Notes: generated by a model from the sequence alone, not told the origin. DNA of 64,000 bases from JAAOII01 sp965207705 (GCA_965207705.1 OZ242292.1:1178001-1242000); one strand, 5' to 3'. Shown: positions 1 to 8,972, counted from the stretch's first letter. Made by a program: numbers and translations.

Positions 1-643
1 GCCCGTTGAAAGTTGCGAGCTGCTGATTAATCGTAATGGTATTTGCCTTGCTGTTGATGGTGTAAGGTTCGCTATCTGCTGCGCCGAGGATACCCTTAGC
101 ATCGCGTTGCTCGTTGTTTGCGGACGCCTTCTTTGTGGTTGCCTTTATATCTGCCTTTACAATCCCCCTTATATAAGTTATTTGCGCCTTATCTGCCAAC
201 AACATCTCCTGAGCTTTAACATCATAGTATATTTTAGGAGCTGAGCCATTGGTTAGCGAATCCTCAGTTGTCATAATTATAGTGGCAGGAGCTCCAGCAA
301 AGATAAGATTGTTGCCATCATCCGAATCCAACTTATCCGCCTTTATTTGATTTATCAGTTGCGCTTGAGGGTTATATCCCTGCAAATGGGGCTTCAGCAT
401 ATTGAACTTATTTTTTTGATAAAGGGTGAACTCCGTATAGTTGATGCGATAATTTAAATAATCATCTTGATAATAATCTTGCTTACCATTTTGCATCACA
501 AATAACGGAGTCGCTTGCGCCTCACCTGAATCCGCATTAGTACTTATACTAAAACGTTTGCTAATTAAATCAATATTGAACCAGGCAAAAACAATCACCA
601 AAAACAACACAAGGTTCGGCAGCAAGTAACCTCTAAAGTTCAT
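1..643 (-). CDS. lptC: LptC-like LPS export protein, 3' end outside window
   Basis: Reading from 643 towards 1 the frame is open for 214 codons and leaves the window, so the C-terminus is missing. The protein starts MNFRGYLLPNLVLFLVIVF, a single N-terminal membrane anchor, followed by a polar beta-rich region that contains NKFNMLKPHLQGY and ADKLDSDDGNNLIFAG. This fits LptC, the inner-membrane bitopic protein that passes LPS to LptA in the periplasm. The start overlaps the nadE stop (TGATG), so the two genes are translationally close on the same strand. The family call rests on architecture and loose resemblance, not on an invariant motif. An LptA/OstA-like periplasmic protein is the alternative. 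Confidence 0.5.
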   Translation of the reverse strand, partial: MNFRGYLLPNLVLFLVIVFAWFNIDLISKRFSISTNADSGEAQATPLFVMQNGKQDYYQDDYLNYRINYTEFTLYQKNKFNMLKPHLQGYNPQAQLINQIKADKLDSDDGNNLIFAGAPATIIMTTEDSLTNGSAPKIYYDVKAQEMLLADKAQITYIRGIVKADIKATTKKASANNEQRDAKGILGAADSEPYTINSKANTITINQQLATFNG

Positions 644-2313
644 CAAGCTTTCTGTAATTCCGCCGCATATTTATTGGTGATAGGGTAACGGCGATCTTTG
701 CCAAACCCTCTTTCGCTAATACGCGTTCCTGGCGCTGCCTGCTGCCTCTTATACTCCGCCTTATCCACCATATTTATCACCCTTATCACATCGGCGCGAC
801 TAAACCCGCGCTGGATAATATCATTATGTCCCAGCGCTTCTTCCACATAAGCAGTTAGAATCTTATCCAACACATCATACTCGGGCAAATTATTCACATC
901 CTGCTGTCCTTCATAAAGCTCGGCTGTGGGTGGGCGGCTAATAGCCCTGGCAGGAATTACCGCGCTGATGCTATTGCGATACTCGGCTAACTGATAGACG
1001 CGGGTCTTAAACACATCCTTGAGCGGCGAATACCCGCCCGCCATATCTCCATAAAGAGTGGTGTAGCCAACCGCGCTTTCACTTTTATTGGATGTGGCAA
1101 GAACCATCATATTATTCTTGTTCGCCCATGCCATCAAAATCATCGCGCGGGCGCGCGGCTGAATGTTCTGCGCGGTTATATCCGTTGGATCGCTCAAGTC
1201 CATATAACGCCCCAAAGAAGAACGCAACGTATCCACCAACGGATGCACCGCAATGGACTCATAATTCACCCCCAAATTATTGGCAAGCACGGCGGCATCC
1301 TCCAAGCTGATATTGGAAGTATAGTTATAAGGCATCATCAAGCAAGTAACATTCTGCGCCCCCAAAGCATCCGCCGCCAAGCAGGCAACCACAGCAGAAT
1401 CTATACCGCCCGAAAGCCCCAGCACCGCCTTGCTAAAATTATTCTTATGCATATAATCGCGCAAGCCAAGTTTCAACACCTCATAGATTTCCGCATTCTT
1501 CTCAATCGGCTGATGAATCTCTGCTGGCAAAGGTTGCCCTGGCTGCTCCTTCGCATCAATCTCCACTACGGACAGATGCTGACAAAGACCAGGGGCGCGA
1601 TGAACCACCTCGCCTTGATTATTACACACAAAAGAGTTGCCGTCAAACACCAGCTCGTCCTGCCCGCCACAGCAATTAACATAAGATATGCTAATGTCAT
1701 TTTCCCGCGCCCGCTGCTGCACCACCTTCACTCTTTTTTGCGGCTGCTCGGTGCTATAGGGCGAAGCATTGATGCTGATAATATGCTGAGCGCCGGACTT
1801 CTTGCAATCGGCTACTGGCTGCTCTTGCCATAAATCCTCACAGATTAGCACCCCAAACTTTATGCCCTTAAACTTAAAGATAACCACACCTTTACCCGCC
1901 TTGAAATATCTTTTCTCGTCAAACACCTGATAGGAGGGGAGCAGTTGCTTAGCATAAGAAGCAAGCAGTTTTCCCTGATGATACACCTCCAAATGATTAG
2001 TGATGCGATTCAGCGGGTCTTGATGGGACGGAGCATCTTGCGAATCGCGTGGATAACCTATCACAATACATAGCTGTGGCGGAATCTCCGCTAAAATTCG
2101 TTGCAGCGCCGCACGACATAATGAAGCCATATCCGGCTGCAGGATTAAGTCCTCCGCAGGATAGCCAATGATTGCTTGTTCTGGCAGTGCCAGAATATCA
2201 GCACCCATCTCCTGATGCGCTCGCTGAGCAGCTGCAATAATTTTGTCTGAGTTGCCTTGAATATCACCAACCGTAAGATTAAGTTGGGCAAGGACGAGAC
2301 GGCATTTTTCCAT
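643..2313 (-). CDS. nadE: Glutamine-dependent NAD+ synthetase
   Basis: The 556-residue protein has the two-domain layout of glutamine-hydrolysing NAD synthetase. An N-terminal nitrilase-type amidase (about 1-260) contains LPEQAIIGYP (Glu of the catalytic triad), the YAKQLLPSYQVFDE lysine region and FGVLICEDLW (catalytic Cys). The C-terminal ATP-pyrophosphatase domain has the P-loop SGGIDSA near residue 300 and KSESAVGYTTLYGD further on. It converts deamido-NAD, ATP and glutamine to NAD in the cytoplasm. Length and motifs match the family. The ATG at 2313 immediately precedes the amidase domain. It is followed on the same strand by the lptC-like gene with a one-base stop/start overlap. Confidence 0.95.
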   Translation of the reverse strand: MEKCRLVLAQLNLTVGDIQGNSDKIIAAAQRAHQEMGADILALPEQAIIGYPAEDLILQPDMASLCRAALQRILAEIPPQLCIVIGYPRDSQDAPSHQDPLNRITNHLEVYHQGKLLASYAKQLLPSYQVFDEKRYFKAGKGVVIFKFKGIKFGVLICEDLWQEQPVADCKKSGAQHIISINASPYSTEQPQKRVKVVQQRARENDISISYVNCCGGQDELVFDGNSFVCNNQGEVVHRAPGLCQHLSVVEIDAKEQPGQPLPAEIHQPIEKNAEIYEVLKLGLRDYMHKNNFSKAVLGLSGGIDSAVVACLAADALGAQNVTCLMMPYNYTSNISLEDAAVLANNLGVNYESIAVHPLVDTLRSSLGRYMDLSDPTDITAQNIQPRARAMILMAWANKNNMMVLATSNKSESAVGYTTLYGDMAGGYSPLKDVFKTRVYQLAEYRNSISAVIPARAISRPPTAELYEGQQDVNNLPEYDVLDKILTAYVEEALGHNDIIQRGFSRADVIRVINMVDKAEYKRQQAAPGTRISERGFGKDRRYPITNKYAAELQKA

Positions 2314-2409
2314 TTTTCTGTAAATACTGTATATAAGTGGTAACTAACCCCTATATTTTATGCCAACAACCCCATTATTACAATAACCCCACTTTACAAA
2401 AATGTTTCC

Positions 2410-2437
2410 GTAGGGGCGGTGGCCATGCCCCGCCCGC
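2410..2437 (+). repeat. Dispersed REP-like palindrome, divergent copy
   Basis: The sequence from GTAGGGGCGG to the closing CGCCCGC forms an imperfect inverted repeat with a GGCCA centre. It resembles the GTAGGGGCGGAGC-TGC-GCTCCGCCC elements near 33.3, 33.4, 54.0 and 58.1 kb. It lies in the short intergenic region between nadE and the first gene of the accessory island. Confidence 0.55.
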
Positions 2438-2570
2438 AATATGCTTACCTCTTGGAATAAACCATAACCATGCTTGCAACATACTCCCGCATACAACTAC
2501 CCCCGCGACACACATAAAACATGCTAATATGTATGCACTAATATAAACATTTAAATAACTAATAACTACT

Positions 2571-3293
2571 ATGAATAAACAATACGACAACTGGCGGGAT
2601 GCAGTCAGCAACCTCACCACCGACAAATACGATAACGACTTCGACAATATTGAAGGATTAAAATGGCTTCCCTGGGTTGGCAAAAATTACGACTCAACTA
2701 GGATATTTATTTTAGGCGCCAGTCATTATGAATGGAAGGATTCAGATAAAGGGGAATCAAGCAAGAGTAAAAAATTCACACGGAAAGTTGTTGCAGAACA
2801 TGGGATAGACTCAAAAAATGAGAGGCACAAAAAATATGCATTTGCTGGTTTTAATAAATGCCTACTGAATGAAGAAGCGCTTCACCCAAATGCTAGAGGA
2901 GAACTATGGAGTTCACTCTTATTTTATAACCTTCTACAGACACCTATGAAAACTGGTACAGACACCATTGTTAAAGATGAAGATGCGTTAGAAGCTTGGG
3001 AGGCCTTTAAAAAATTAGTGTCAATACTTAAACCTAAAATTTGTATTGCATGGGGAGCAAAAATTATAGACCACTGGGTGTGGAAAAATAAATGTGTTGA
3101 ATTTAGCAATACGTATGAATATAAAAACCAAATAAGCAGATGTTCTCCCCGCGAATCTGTAATAACAATAGGTGGACATAAACTATCTATTTGTGCAATA
3201 AAACATCCATCTATGGGGTTCTCCCCTCCAAAATGGCGAGAATACCTATTATCACAACACAAAGACAAACTCCAAAAGATAATCACCGGTTAA
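2571..3293 (+). CDS. Putative uracil-DNA-glycosylase-like protein, copy 1
   Basis: A 240-residue soluble protein of unrecognised exact family. It contains IFILGASHYEW near residue 45, WSSLLFYNLL near 105, LKPKICIAWGAKIIDHW near 155 and ICAIKHPSMGFSPPKW near the C-terminus. A glycine-containing motif after a beta-strand, a 'LKP-x-hydrophobic-WG' strand and a terminal HPS segment is the pattern of the uracil-DNA glycosylase fold, so a DNA-base-binding or glycosylase role is inferred, not shown. It is the first of two tandem paralogues (next gene begins 23 bp after its stop) and heads the AT-rich island. MNKQYDNW at the start is nearly identical to MNKQYDKW of the neighbour, supporting this ATG. 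Confidence 0.5.
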   Translation: MNKQYDNWRDAVSNLTTDKYDNDFDNIEGLKWLPWVGKNYDSTRIFILGASHYEWKDSDKGESSKSKKFTRKVVAEHGIDSKNERHKKYAFAGFNKCLLNEEALHPNARGELWSSLLFYNLLQTPMKTGTDTIVKDEDALEAWEAFKKLVSILKPKICIAWGAKIIDHWVWKNKCVEFSNTYEYKNQISRCSPRESVITIGGHKLSICAIKHPSMGFSPPKWREYLLSQHKDKLQKIITG

Positions 3294-3316
3294 TATAATT
3301 TACATAGGAAATTATT

Positions 3317-4018
3317 ATGAACAAACAATACGATAAGTGGGAAGATGCCGTTAGTGACTTCGCCACCGATAAATATGATAATGACTTCAAAAAAATTGAT
3401 GAATTAAACTGGCTCCCCTGGGTTGGTAAAAACTATGATTCAAATAAAATATTTGTTTTGGGAGCTAGCCATTATACCTGGAGTAATGAGGATTCAAGCA
3501 CTAGCGAAGAATTCACACGAGAAGTAGTTGCGCGTCATGGAGTAATAAATGAAAATCCCCGTGCAAGAACACTTAGTGGTTTTTGTAAATGCCTACTGAA
3601 CGAAAAAGTACCTCCGCTAGAAGCCAGGGGAGAACTATGGAGTTCTATCTTATTCTATAACCTTATACAAGAACCTATGATAGGTGGCACAAAGACTGCT
3701 GCTACAAATACTGAAAAGGAAACAGCTTGGAAAGTTTTTAAAAAATTAGTGCCAATACTTAAACCTAAAATTTGTATTGTATGGGGAGTGAGTGTTCTAC
3801 ATTATTGGGCAAACAATTATGGTGAGTTTAAAGATCAATATAAACGCAAAGTAAAAATAAGTGGATGCTATCCTCGTGAATCTGTAATCACCGTAGATAG
3901 ACACGAGGTATCTATTTGTGTAATAAAACATCCTTCTCAAGGTTTCTCTCATGCACAATGGCGAGAATATTTACTATCACAACACAAAGATAAACTCCAA
4001 GAGATAATCTCCAGTTAA
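3317..4018 (+). CDS. Putative uracil-DNA-glycosylase-like protein, copy 2
   Basis: A 233-residue tandem paralogue of the preceding gene. It retains IFVLGASHYTW, ELWSSILFYNL, LKPKICIVWGVSVLHYW and ICVIKHPSQGFSHAQW in the same order. Divergence is greatest between the LGASHY motif and the CLLNE segment, and around the residues after KTAATN. Conserved ends with variable interior segments suggest an old duplication kept under selection rather than a fresh copy. The stop is 61 bp upstream of the first pentapeptide-repeat gene, on the same strand. Function is inferred from UDG-fold-like motifs only; it could instead be a nucleotide-binding protein of unknown activity. Confidence 0.5.
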   Translation: MNKQYDKWEDAVSDFATDKYDNDFKKIDELNWLPWVGKNYDSNKIFVLGASHYTWSNEDSSTSEEFTREVVARHGVINENPRARTLSGFCKCLLNEKVPPLEARGELWSSILFYNLIQEPMIGGTKTAATNTEKETAWKVFKKLVPILKPKICIVWGVSVLHYWANNYGEFKDQYKRKVKISGCYPRESVITVDRHEVSICVIKHPSQGFSHAQWREYLLSQHKDKLQEIISS

Positions 4019-4079
4019 TATAATTAATAAGTAGCAATTATATTATCCATTTATACCATTCACTAAAACTAATAAACAA

Positions 4080-6062
4080 ATGTCAGACGATAATAGACAA
4101 TCAGTAGAAAATAAAAGCATTAAAAAATGGCTTCTAACTGGTGCAGCTATAGTTCTTGTATTTCTAATATTTTATTTCACTTCAACCGATGCCCCTCCTT
4201 TAACTTCTGATTTTGCGAATACAGAGTCACTAAACCCAAGCACCACTAACATTTTTTATAATTGGTGGGCTTTATTATTAACTCTTACAGGAATAATTTT
4301 CTTGCCACTATGGTATTTAGCTGCAACAAAAAAAATAAATAGAATATATAAAAAATTAAGTAAGGGCTATAAGTCATTAAAATCACAAATAAAATCACCT
4401 GAGGAAGAAAAGGATCTTGCTATTAACCTAGCTGTAGTAGTGGCACTAATTATATTTTTTATCGGACTTTCTTATAATTGTTGTGGCTTATTGCCTCCAT
4501 TATCTACTCAATTATTTAAACGATTATCTAACCCTGATGAACTACTTAATATCCGTAATATACTCATTGGAATTGCAGGAGTTATAACTTTAATTTTTGC
4601 AGGATGGCGCACGTATATTGTGGATCAACAAAAAGAAGATCAAGTCAGGAGAACTGAGATTGAATCTAGCAGACGACTTAGCGAAAGATTTGATGGTGCG
4701 GTTGCTGCACTATCTAAAAAGTTAGATGAGAGTTCATTTCCTTCCCATTTGGGGGGAATATCTAGTTTACGTGATTTAGCAACAGATAGCCCCGAACATA
4801 CCCAAAGATGCTTAGATATTATTTGTAGCTGTAATCAATGGATGGAAGGATACATAATTGAGTTTATTCGGACAAGAAAACGGAATCCTTATGATTCTTG
4901 GTTACTTAAAGAGGATAGGAGGATTGTTAAAGAAGATGAAGAGAGTAAGATAACTCTATTGCATGAAAAACGTAGCCAAAAAGCGTTGATAGCTATTAGT
5001 CATATACTAAGAGATATTTCTATTAATAATCCTGTGCAATTAAGTAAATTAGATTTTCACAATAAGATGTTATGTGGAATTTCTTTGAGTGATATAAAAT
5101 TAGACAATATTAATTTTGAAAAGGCGTATCTTGTGGCCGCCTCGCTTAGAAGAGTTTCTTTAAAATTAGCTGTATTAAGGCGTGTTAATCTCCAGGGTGC
5201 ATCTTTATGGGATGTTAATCTTCAGAGCGCATCTTTCATAAATTCTCGTTTAGAGAGCGCATCTTTAAGGCGCGTTAATCTACAGGATGCATCTTTAAAA
5301 TGGGTTTATCTAACGAGAGCATCTTTAAGGTGGGTTAGTCTAATAGGAGCATCTTTAAGGTGGGTTGATCTAGCGGGAGCATCTTTACAGCGGGCTAATC
5401 TCCAGGAAGCATATTTAGGGGGGTGTAATTTAGGGGGGGCATATCTAAAGGATGCTGATTTAGAAAAAATTCAACTAATTAATATCCAATTTCAAGGAGC
5501 AACGATAGTTAATGTTAATTTATCCTATGCAATTTTTTTAGATTGTAATTTATATGGAGCGACCTTACAAGATATTAAAAGTAAGAGTATTATCTTCAAT
5601 GATATTGTAGATATTGGCTATCTTAAAGATAAAGAAGAAAGAATAAAATTTCTGGATTATGCATGTAGAGACATGAAGCCACAGATTATAAAATTATTTA
5701 CACAGAGAATGGAGGATGCCTGGCAGGCAATAGAAAATAACCAAGAGCCTGATGGGTTGGAAGCAATGAGAGAAAGTTCTATTATCACTAAAGATAACCA
5801 GGGAATGTATGATATTAGTAAAAATGATTTAGTTAATCTGCAAGAAAGATGGCAAAATTTGGTTAATGATAAAGGGAAAAAGTTTTTGCTTGATATGAGA
5901 AATGCTCTCTTATCATTAAATCAACCTTCTCCAATATATCCAGGTAAAATAACTGAAATATTATATAAAGATATTTCGATAGATAAAAATACTAGCCTAG
6001 TAAAAAAATTGCTGAAACTCATAGCCAAATTAATTGAAGGCAATAAAAAAACAGAACAATAA
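4080..6062 (+). CDS. Pentapeptide-repeat membrane protein P1 (four-TM type)
   Basis: A 660-residue protein. Four hydrophobic segments lie near 17-36, 61-82, 115-135 and 158-176. A cytoplasmic domain follows, with LSKKLDESSFPSHLGGISSL and CLDIICSCNQWMEG. A right-handed beta-helix of pentapeptide units runs from about 335 to 490, with units such as ASLRRVNLQD and ASLRWVSLIG. The C-terminal domain of about 150 residues contains EPDGLEAMRESSI and DNQGMYDISKNDL. The HLGGISSLRDLA segment resembles the 'RLGAIYALERIA' helix pair found in other membrane pentapeptide proteins. It is one of four paralogues in the island and follows the UDG-like pair by 61 bp. Function is unknown; pentapeptide helices can mimic DNA (Qnr, MfpA), but that role is not shown here. 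Confidence 0.85.
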   Translation: MSDDNRQSVENKSIKKWLLTGAAIVLVFLIFYFTSTDAPPLTSDFANTESLNPSTTNIFYNWWALLLTLTGIIFLPLWYLAATKKINRIYKKLSKGYKSLKSQIKSPEEEKDLAINLAVVVALIIFFIGLSYNCCGLLPPLSTQLFKRLSNPDELLNIRNILIGIAGVITLIFAGWRTYIVDQQKEDQVRRTEIESSRRLSERFDGAVAALSKKLDESSFPSHLGGISSLRDLATDSPEHTQRCLDIICSCNQWMEGYIIEFIRTRKRNPYDSWLLKEDRRIVKEDEESKITLLHEKRSQKALIAISHILRDISINNPVQLSKLDFHNKMLCGISLSDIKLDNINFEKAYLVAASLRRVSLKLAVLRRVNLQGASLWDVNLQSASFINSRLESASLRRVNLQDASLKWVYLTRASLRWVSLIGASLRWVDLAGASLQRANLQEAYLGGCNLGGAYLKDADLEKIQLINIQFQGATIVNVNLSYAIFLDCNLYGATLQDIKSKSIIFNDIVDIGYLKDKEERIKFLDYACRDMKPQIIKLFTQRMEDAWQAIENNQEPDGLEAMRESSIITKDNQGMYDISKNDLVNLQERWQNLVNDKGKKFLLDMRNALLSLNQPSPIYPGKITEILYKDISIDKNTSLVKKLLKLIAKLIEGNKKTEQ

Positions 6063-6088
6063 ATAGCCACATGATTTAGAATAATAAC

Positions 6089-6110
6089 AGGCGGACACAT
6101 ATATCCGCCT
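6089..6110 (+). terminator. Perfect hairpin downstream of P1
   Basis: AGGCGGA and TCCGCCT form a perfect 7-bp stem around an 8-nt loop, 26 bp after the P1 stop. No T-tract follows, so it is a weak intrinsic terminator or an mRNA 3'-end stabiliser. A degenerate version of the same flank (AAGTGAACATATATACACCT) lies about 90 bp after P2, indicating that the 3' flank was duplicated with the gene. Confidence 0.4.
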
Positions 6111-6168
6111 CTATCATACAAATCTCTCTAAATTAATGTATGATATATGTTACTCACTAACTCTTACT

Positions 6169-6855
6169 ATGACACAAAAGACATATATCAAGGATATAAC
6201 CAACTTGGTGCGTCCAACATATAAAGCAAGAAGATTTTATTCTACCTGCTTAATACTATTATTCCCTCTTATATATACGCAAGTCGGACATACCCATGGC
6301 GGAGGGCTCGCCGCTGATGGTTGCCATAATGATAGAAAAAATGGAGAGCGGCATTGTCATAGAAGTCCATCCAGCATTAAGAGTGATAATAATCCTTCAG
6401 CCTCAACTACCACTAATAAAAACATACGAGACCCATATTCACAAAGCAAGTACAATAGGCAAGAATGGAAATACAAAAAGCATGCTTTCACTAACACAAT
6501 TGGTTTTTATAGCGGAGTAACCTGCTTAGCTGGAATAGATATTGACCATGTTGTTTCATTGAAAGACGCTCACTATAGCGGTGGGCGCTTATGGAACCTT
6601 GAAAGAAAATTCAAATTTGCCAATGATCGTCAAAATCTTGTCCCATCCTGCTCCGAAATCAATAGATCTAAAGGAGCTTCTTTACCCCTTAAGTTTATTG
6701 CCCTGGCCGATGATAGTTCGGGAGTAGAGTTTGATTTCACTAAAAGTAACATTTGTAAATACTTAAAAAAATACAAGGAAGTAAAAGTTAAGTATCAGCT
6801 TTCATTTAATGCAAACGATGCTGGCACTTTTAATAATTGTAAATTATCAATCTAA
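6169..6855 (+). CDS. Secreted/anchored YHYH-HNH nuclease-like protein
   Basis: The protein has an N-terminal hydrophobic segment (FYSTCLILLFPLIYTQV). A YHYH-type motif follows (HTHGGGLAADGCHNDRKNGE, then HCH), and then an HNH-like core: YSGVTCLAGIDIDHVVSLKDAH, the tryptophan-containing GGRLWNLERKF, NDRQNLVPSCSEINRSKG. The DH, the Asn-rich helix and the spacing match the nuclease domain often called DUF1524/GmrSD_C. A periplasmic or cell-surface nuclease is inferred. I chose ATG 6169 (MTQKTY) over 6136 because the upstream bases TTACTCACTAAC recur before P3's start. The gene sits between P1 (106 bp) and P2 (49 bp), all on the + strand. Confidence 0.7.
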   Translation: MTQKTYIKDITNLVRPTYKARRFYSTCLILLFPLIYTQVGHTHGGGLAADGCHNDRKNGERHCHRSPSSIKSDNNPSASTTTNKNIRDPYSQSKYNRQEWKYKKHAFTNTIGFYSGVTCLAGIDIDHVVSLKDAHYSGGRLWNLERKFKFANDRQNLVPSCSEINRSKGASLPLKFIALADDSSGVEFDFTKSNICKYLKKYKEVKVKYQLSFNANDAGTFNNCKLSI

Positions 6856-6904
6856 TGAATATCAGATTAAATACAATAGTAGGCGTATTAACCAAAATAA
6901 ATAA

Positions 6905-6968
6905 ATGATAAACGATAACAAAGAATTCAAAGAATATAAAAAAAATTAAAAAATGGCTTTTAATTGGC
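6905..6968 (+). other. Out-of-frame N-terminal codons of P2, broken at an A8 run
   Basis: ATG at 6905 starts MINDNKEFKEYKKN and hits TAA at 6947. Directly after the eight-A run (6938-6945) the other frame encodes IKKWLLIGMAIV, matching IKKWLLTGAAIV of P1. The ancestral start was therefore at 6905, and one extra A (8 instead of 7) separates it from the rest of P2. Translation may restart at ATG 6969, or slippage on the A-run may restore the frame. Confidence 0.7.
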
Positions 6969-8927
6969 ATGGCTATAGTTGTTGTAATTTTGATATTTTA
7001 TTTTAATTTAACTAGCGAACCTCCTTCAACTTCTAGCTCATCCAAGATAACACCACTAAATAAAAAAACTTATAAATTTTGGAATCTATTATCAATACTT
7101 GCAGGAATAACATTGTTATCGCTATATTATTTAACTGCAGTAAAAATATTGAAAGGAGTCTATTTAAAATTAATCAACATCTGCAAGTCATTTAAATCAA
7201 AAACTAAACTACCTGAGTGGGTAAAAAATATCGCTGTTTTATCAATTATAGTAGCAGGATCATTTTTAATTATTATAGGACTATTTTATAATGGTTACGG
7301 CTGGTGGGCTATATCATACGGTGAATTATCCATGCGATTACGTGATCTAGACGAACCGCTTAATCTACGTTATATGCTTATTGGACTTGCGGGACTGATG
7401 GCCTTGGTCTTTACAGGATGGCGCGCATACATTGCTGACCAAAATAGAATATTAAGTAAAAGTAGAAGGTTTGATAAAAGATTTGATAATGCTGCAGCTG
7501 CGTTAGCTGAAGAGTTAAATGAAAGCTCATTTCCTGCCCACTTAGGGGCAATATCAGGTATGCGGACTTTGGCAATAGATAGCCCAGAACATACCCAAAG
7601 ATGCCTAGATATTATTTGCAGCTGTAATCAATGGATGGAAAGATATATAGATAGATTTATTGAGACAAGAAATAATGCTTTGTATAGTTACCAGCTATTA
7701 AATGAAGATAATAGAATTGGCAATAAGAATAGGGTGAATGAAATAACTCTATTACAGGAAAAACGCAGCCAGGAAGCGTTGGTAGCTGTTAACCATATAT
7801 TAGCAGAAATTTCTGCTAATAGTCCCGAACAACTAAAAACATTAAAGTTCCATAATAAGATGTTATGTGGAGCTTCTTTTAGTAATCTAAAATTAGACGG
7901 CATTAATTTTAACAATACATACCTTGTAGCTGCTAACATGAATAACACCTCTTTAAATCAAGTTAAATTAAATTATGCTAAGCTACAAGGAGCATTTTTA
8001 TATGATGCAAATCTACAGGGAGCAAATTTAGATAATGCTTCCTTACATAGGACATCCTTAGATAATGCGAACTTACGAAGGTCATCTTTAAGGAAGGCAC
8101 ATTTACATAGGGCATCTTTAGAAAGTACAAATCTACAGGGAGCAAATTTAGATGATGCAGAACTATGTAGGTCATCTTTAAGGTGGGTAAACCTACAAGG
8201 AGCATCTTTAGAACATACGAATTTAATGGGAGCAAATTTAGATGATGCAAACCTACAAGGATCATCTTTAAAGGAAGCAAATCTACAGGAGTCATCTTTA
8301 AGGTACACAAGGTTACAAGGAGCAAATTTAACAAATACTAACCTACAAGAGGCAATACTAATTAATACTCAGATTCAAGGTGCAAAAATAGATTATGCTA
8401 ATTTATCCAATGCAATGCTTTTAAATTGTAATTTATATGGAGCTACATTAGAAGCCATTAAATGCGAAAATATTATATTCAATAATATTGAAAATATTGA
8501 TTATATTAAAGATAAGGAGGAAAGAATAAAATTTCTGAGTAATGTATACAATTATATGAAACCAGAATATATGACACCATTTACAGAGCGAATGTTAGTG
8601 GCGTGGCAGGCAATGGATGATGCCCAAGAACCAGATGGATTAGAAATAATAAAAGAAAGTTCTATTATCACTGAAAATAATCAGGGCATATATGATATTA
8701 GCAAAAATGATTTAACTAATCTGCAGAAAAGATGGCAAAGGATATTTAATGAGCGAGGGAGAGCTCTATTTTATAGCATAAGTAGCGATCTCTTATCATT
8801 GAAGAGAATACAAAATGGGCATACAGACCGCAGGAATAAAATGTTGAAAGAAGATATTTCTACAGATAAAAACACTAACTTAATAAATAAGTTGCGGGCA
8901 CTGATAGAACAATTAATTAGAAATTAG
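6969..8927 (+). CDS. Pentapeptide-repeat membrane protein P2 (four-TM type)
   Basis: The intact frame is 652 residues and collinear with P1. It has membrane segments near 1-15 (truncated by the frame break), 38-55, 85-110 and 133-152. It also has the LAEELNESSFPAHLGAISGM and CLDIICSCNQWMER domain, then a long, regular pentapeptide helix rich in ANLQGANLDD-type units, then the shared C-terminal domain (EPDGLEIIKESSI, DNQGIYDISKNDL). The helix is closer to the classical A(D/N)LxX consensus than in P1 or P4. The stop codon lies inside a heptanucleotide repeat. The start region is out of frame (separate entry), so the first membrane segment depends on re-initiation or slippage. Role unknown; it follows the HNH gene by 49 bp when measured to the ancestral start. 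Confidence 0.82.
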   Translation: MAIVVVILIFYFNLTSEPPSTSSSSKITPLNKKTYKFWNLLSILAGITLLSLYYLTAVKILKGVYLKLINICKSFKSKTKLPEWVKNIAVLSIIVAGSFLIIIGLFYNGYGWWAISYGELSMRLRDLDEPLNLRYMLIGLAGLMALVFTGWRAYIADQNRILSKSRRFDKRFDNAAAALAEELNESSFPAHLGAISGMRTLAIDSPEHTQRCLDIICSCNQWMERYIDRFIETRNNALYSYQLLNEDNRIGNKNRVNEITLLQEKRSQEALVAVNHILAEISANSPEQLKTLKFHNKMLCGASFSNLKLDGINFNNTYLVAANMNNTSLNQVKLNYAKLQGAFLYDANLQGANLDNASLHRTSLDNANLRRSSLRKAHLHRASLESTNLQGANLDDAELCRSSLRWVNLQGASLEHTNLMGANLDDANLQGSSLKEANLQESSLRYTRLQGANLTNTNLQEAILINTQIQGAKIDYANLSNAMLLNCNLYGATLEAIKCENIIFNNIENIDYIKDKEERIKFLSNVYNYMKPEYMTPFTERMLVAWQAMDDAQEPDGLEIIKESSIITENNQGIYDISKNDLTNLQKRWQRIFNERGRALFYSISSDLLSLKRIQNGHTDRRNKMLKEDISTDKNTNLINKLRALIEQLIRN

Positions 8928-8972
8928 AAATTAGAAATTAGAAATTAGAAATTAGAAATTAGAAATTAGAAA
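8917..8972 (+). repeat. Eight-copy 7-bp microsatellite (TTAGAAA)n
   Basis: Eight perfect head-to-tail copies of TTAGAAA begin at the 3' end of P2. The P2 stop TAG (8925-8927) is in the first two copies, so gain or loss of later copies would not change the protein; any effect would be on the 3' UTR. Confidence 0.95.

Noticed and set aside
2378..2683. Minus-strand frame across the gap before the UDG-like pair
   Set aside because: It overlaps the palindrome and the start of the 2571 gene; the peptide has no conserved feature.
7973..8334. Open frames opposite the pentapeptide array of P2 (also at 11730-11963 and 15588-15818)
   Set aside because: They are antisense shadows of 30-bp repeats whose period is a multiple of three, so no stop appears. 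The predicted Leu/Pro/Lys-rich products have no independent support.
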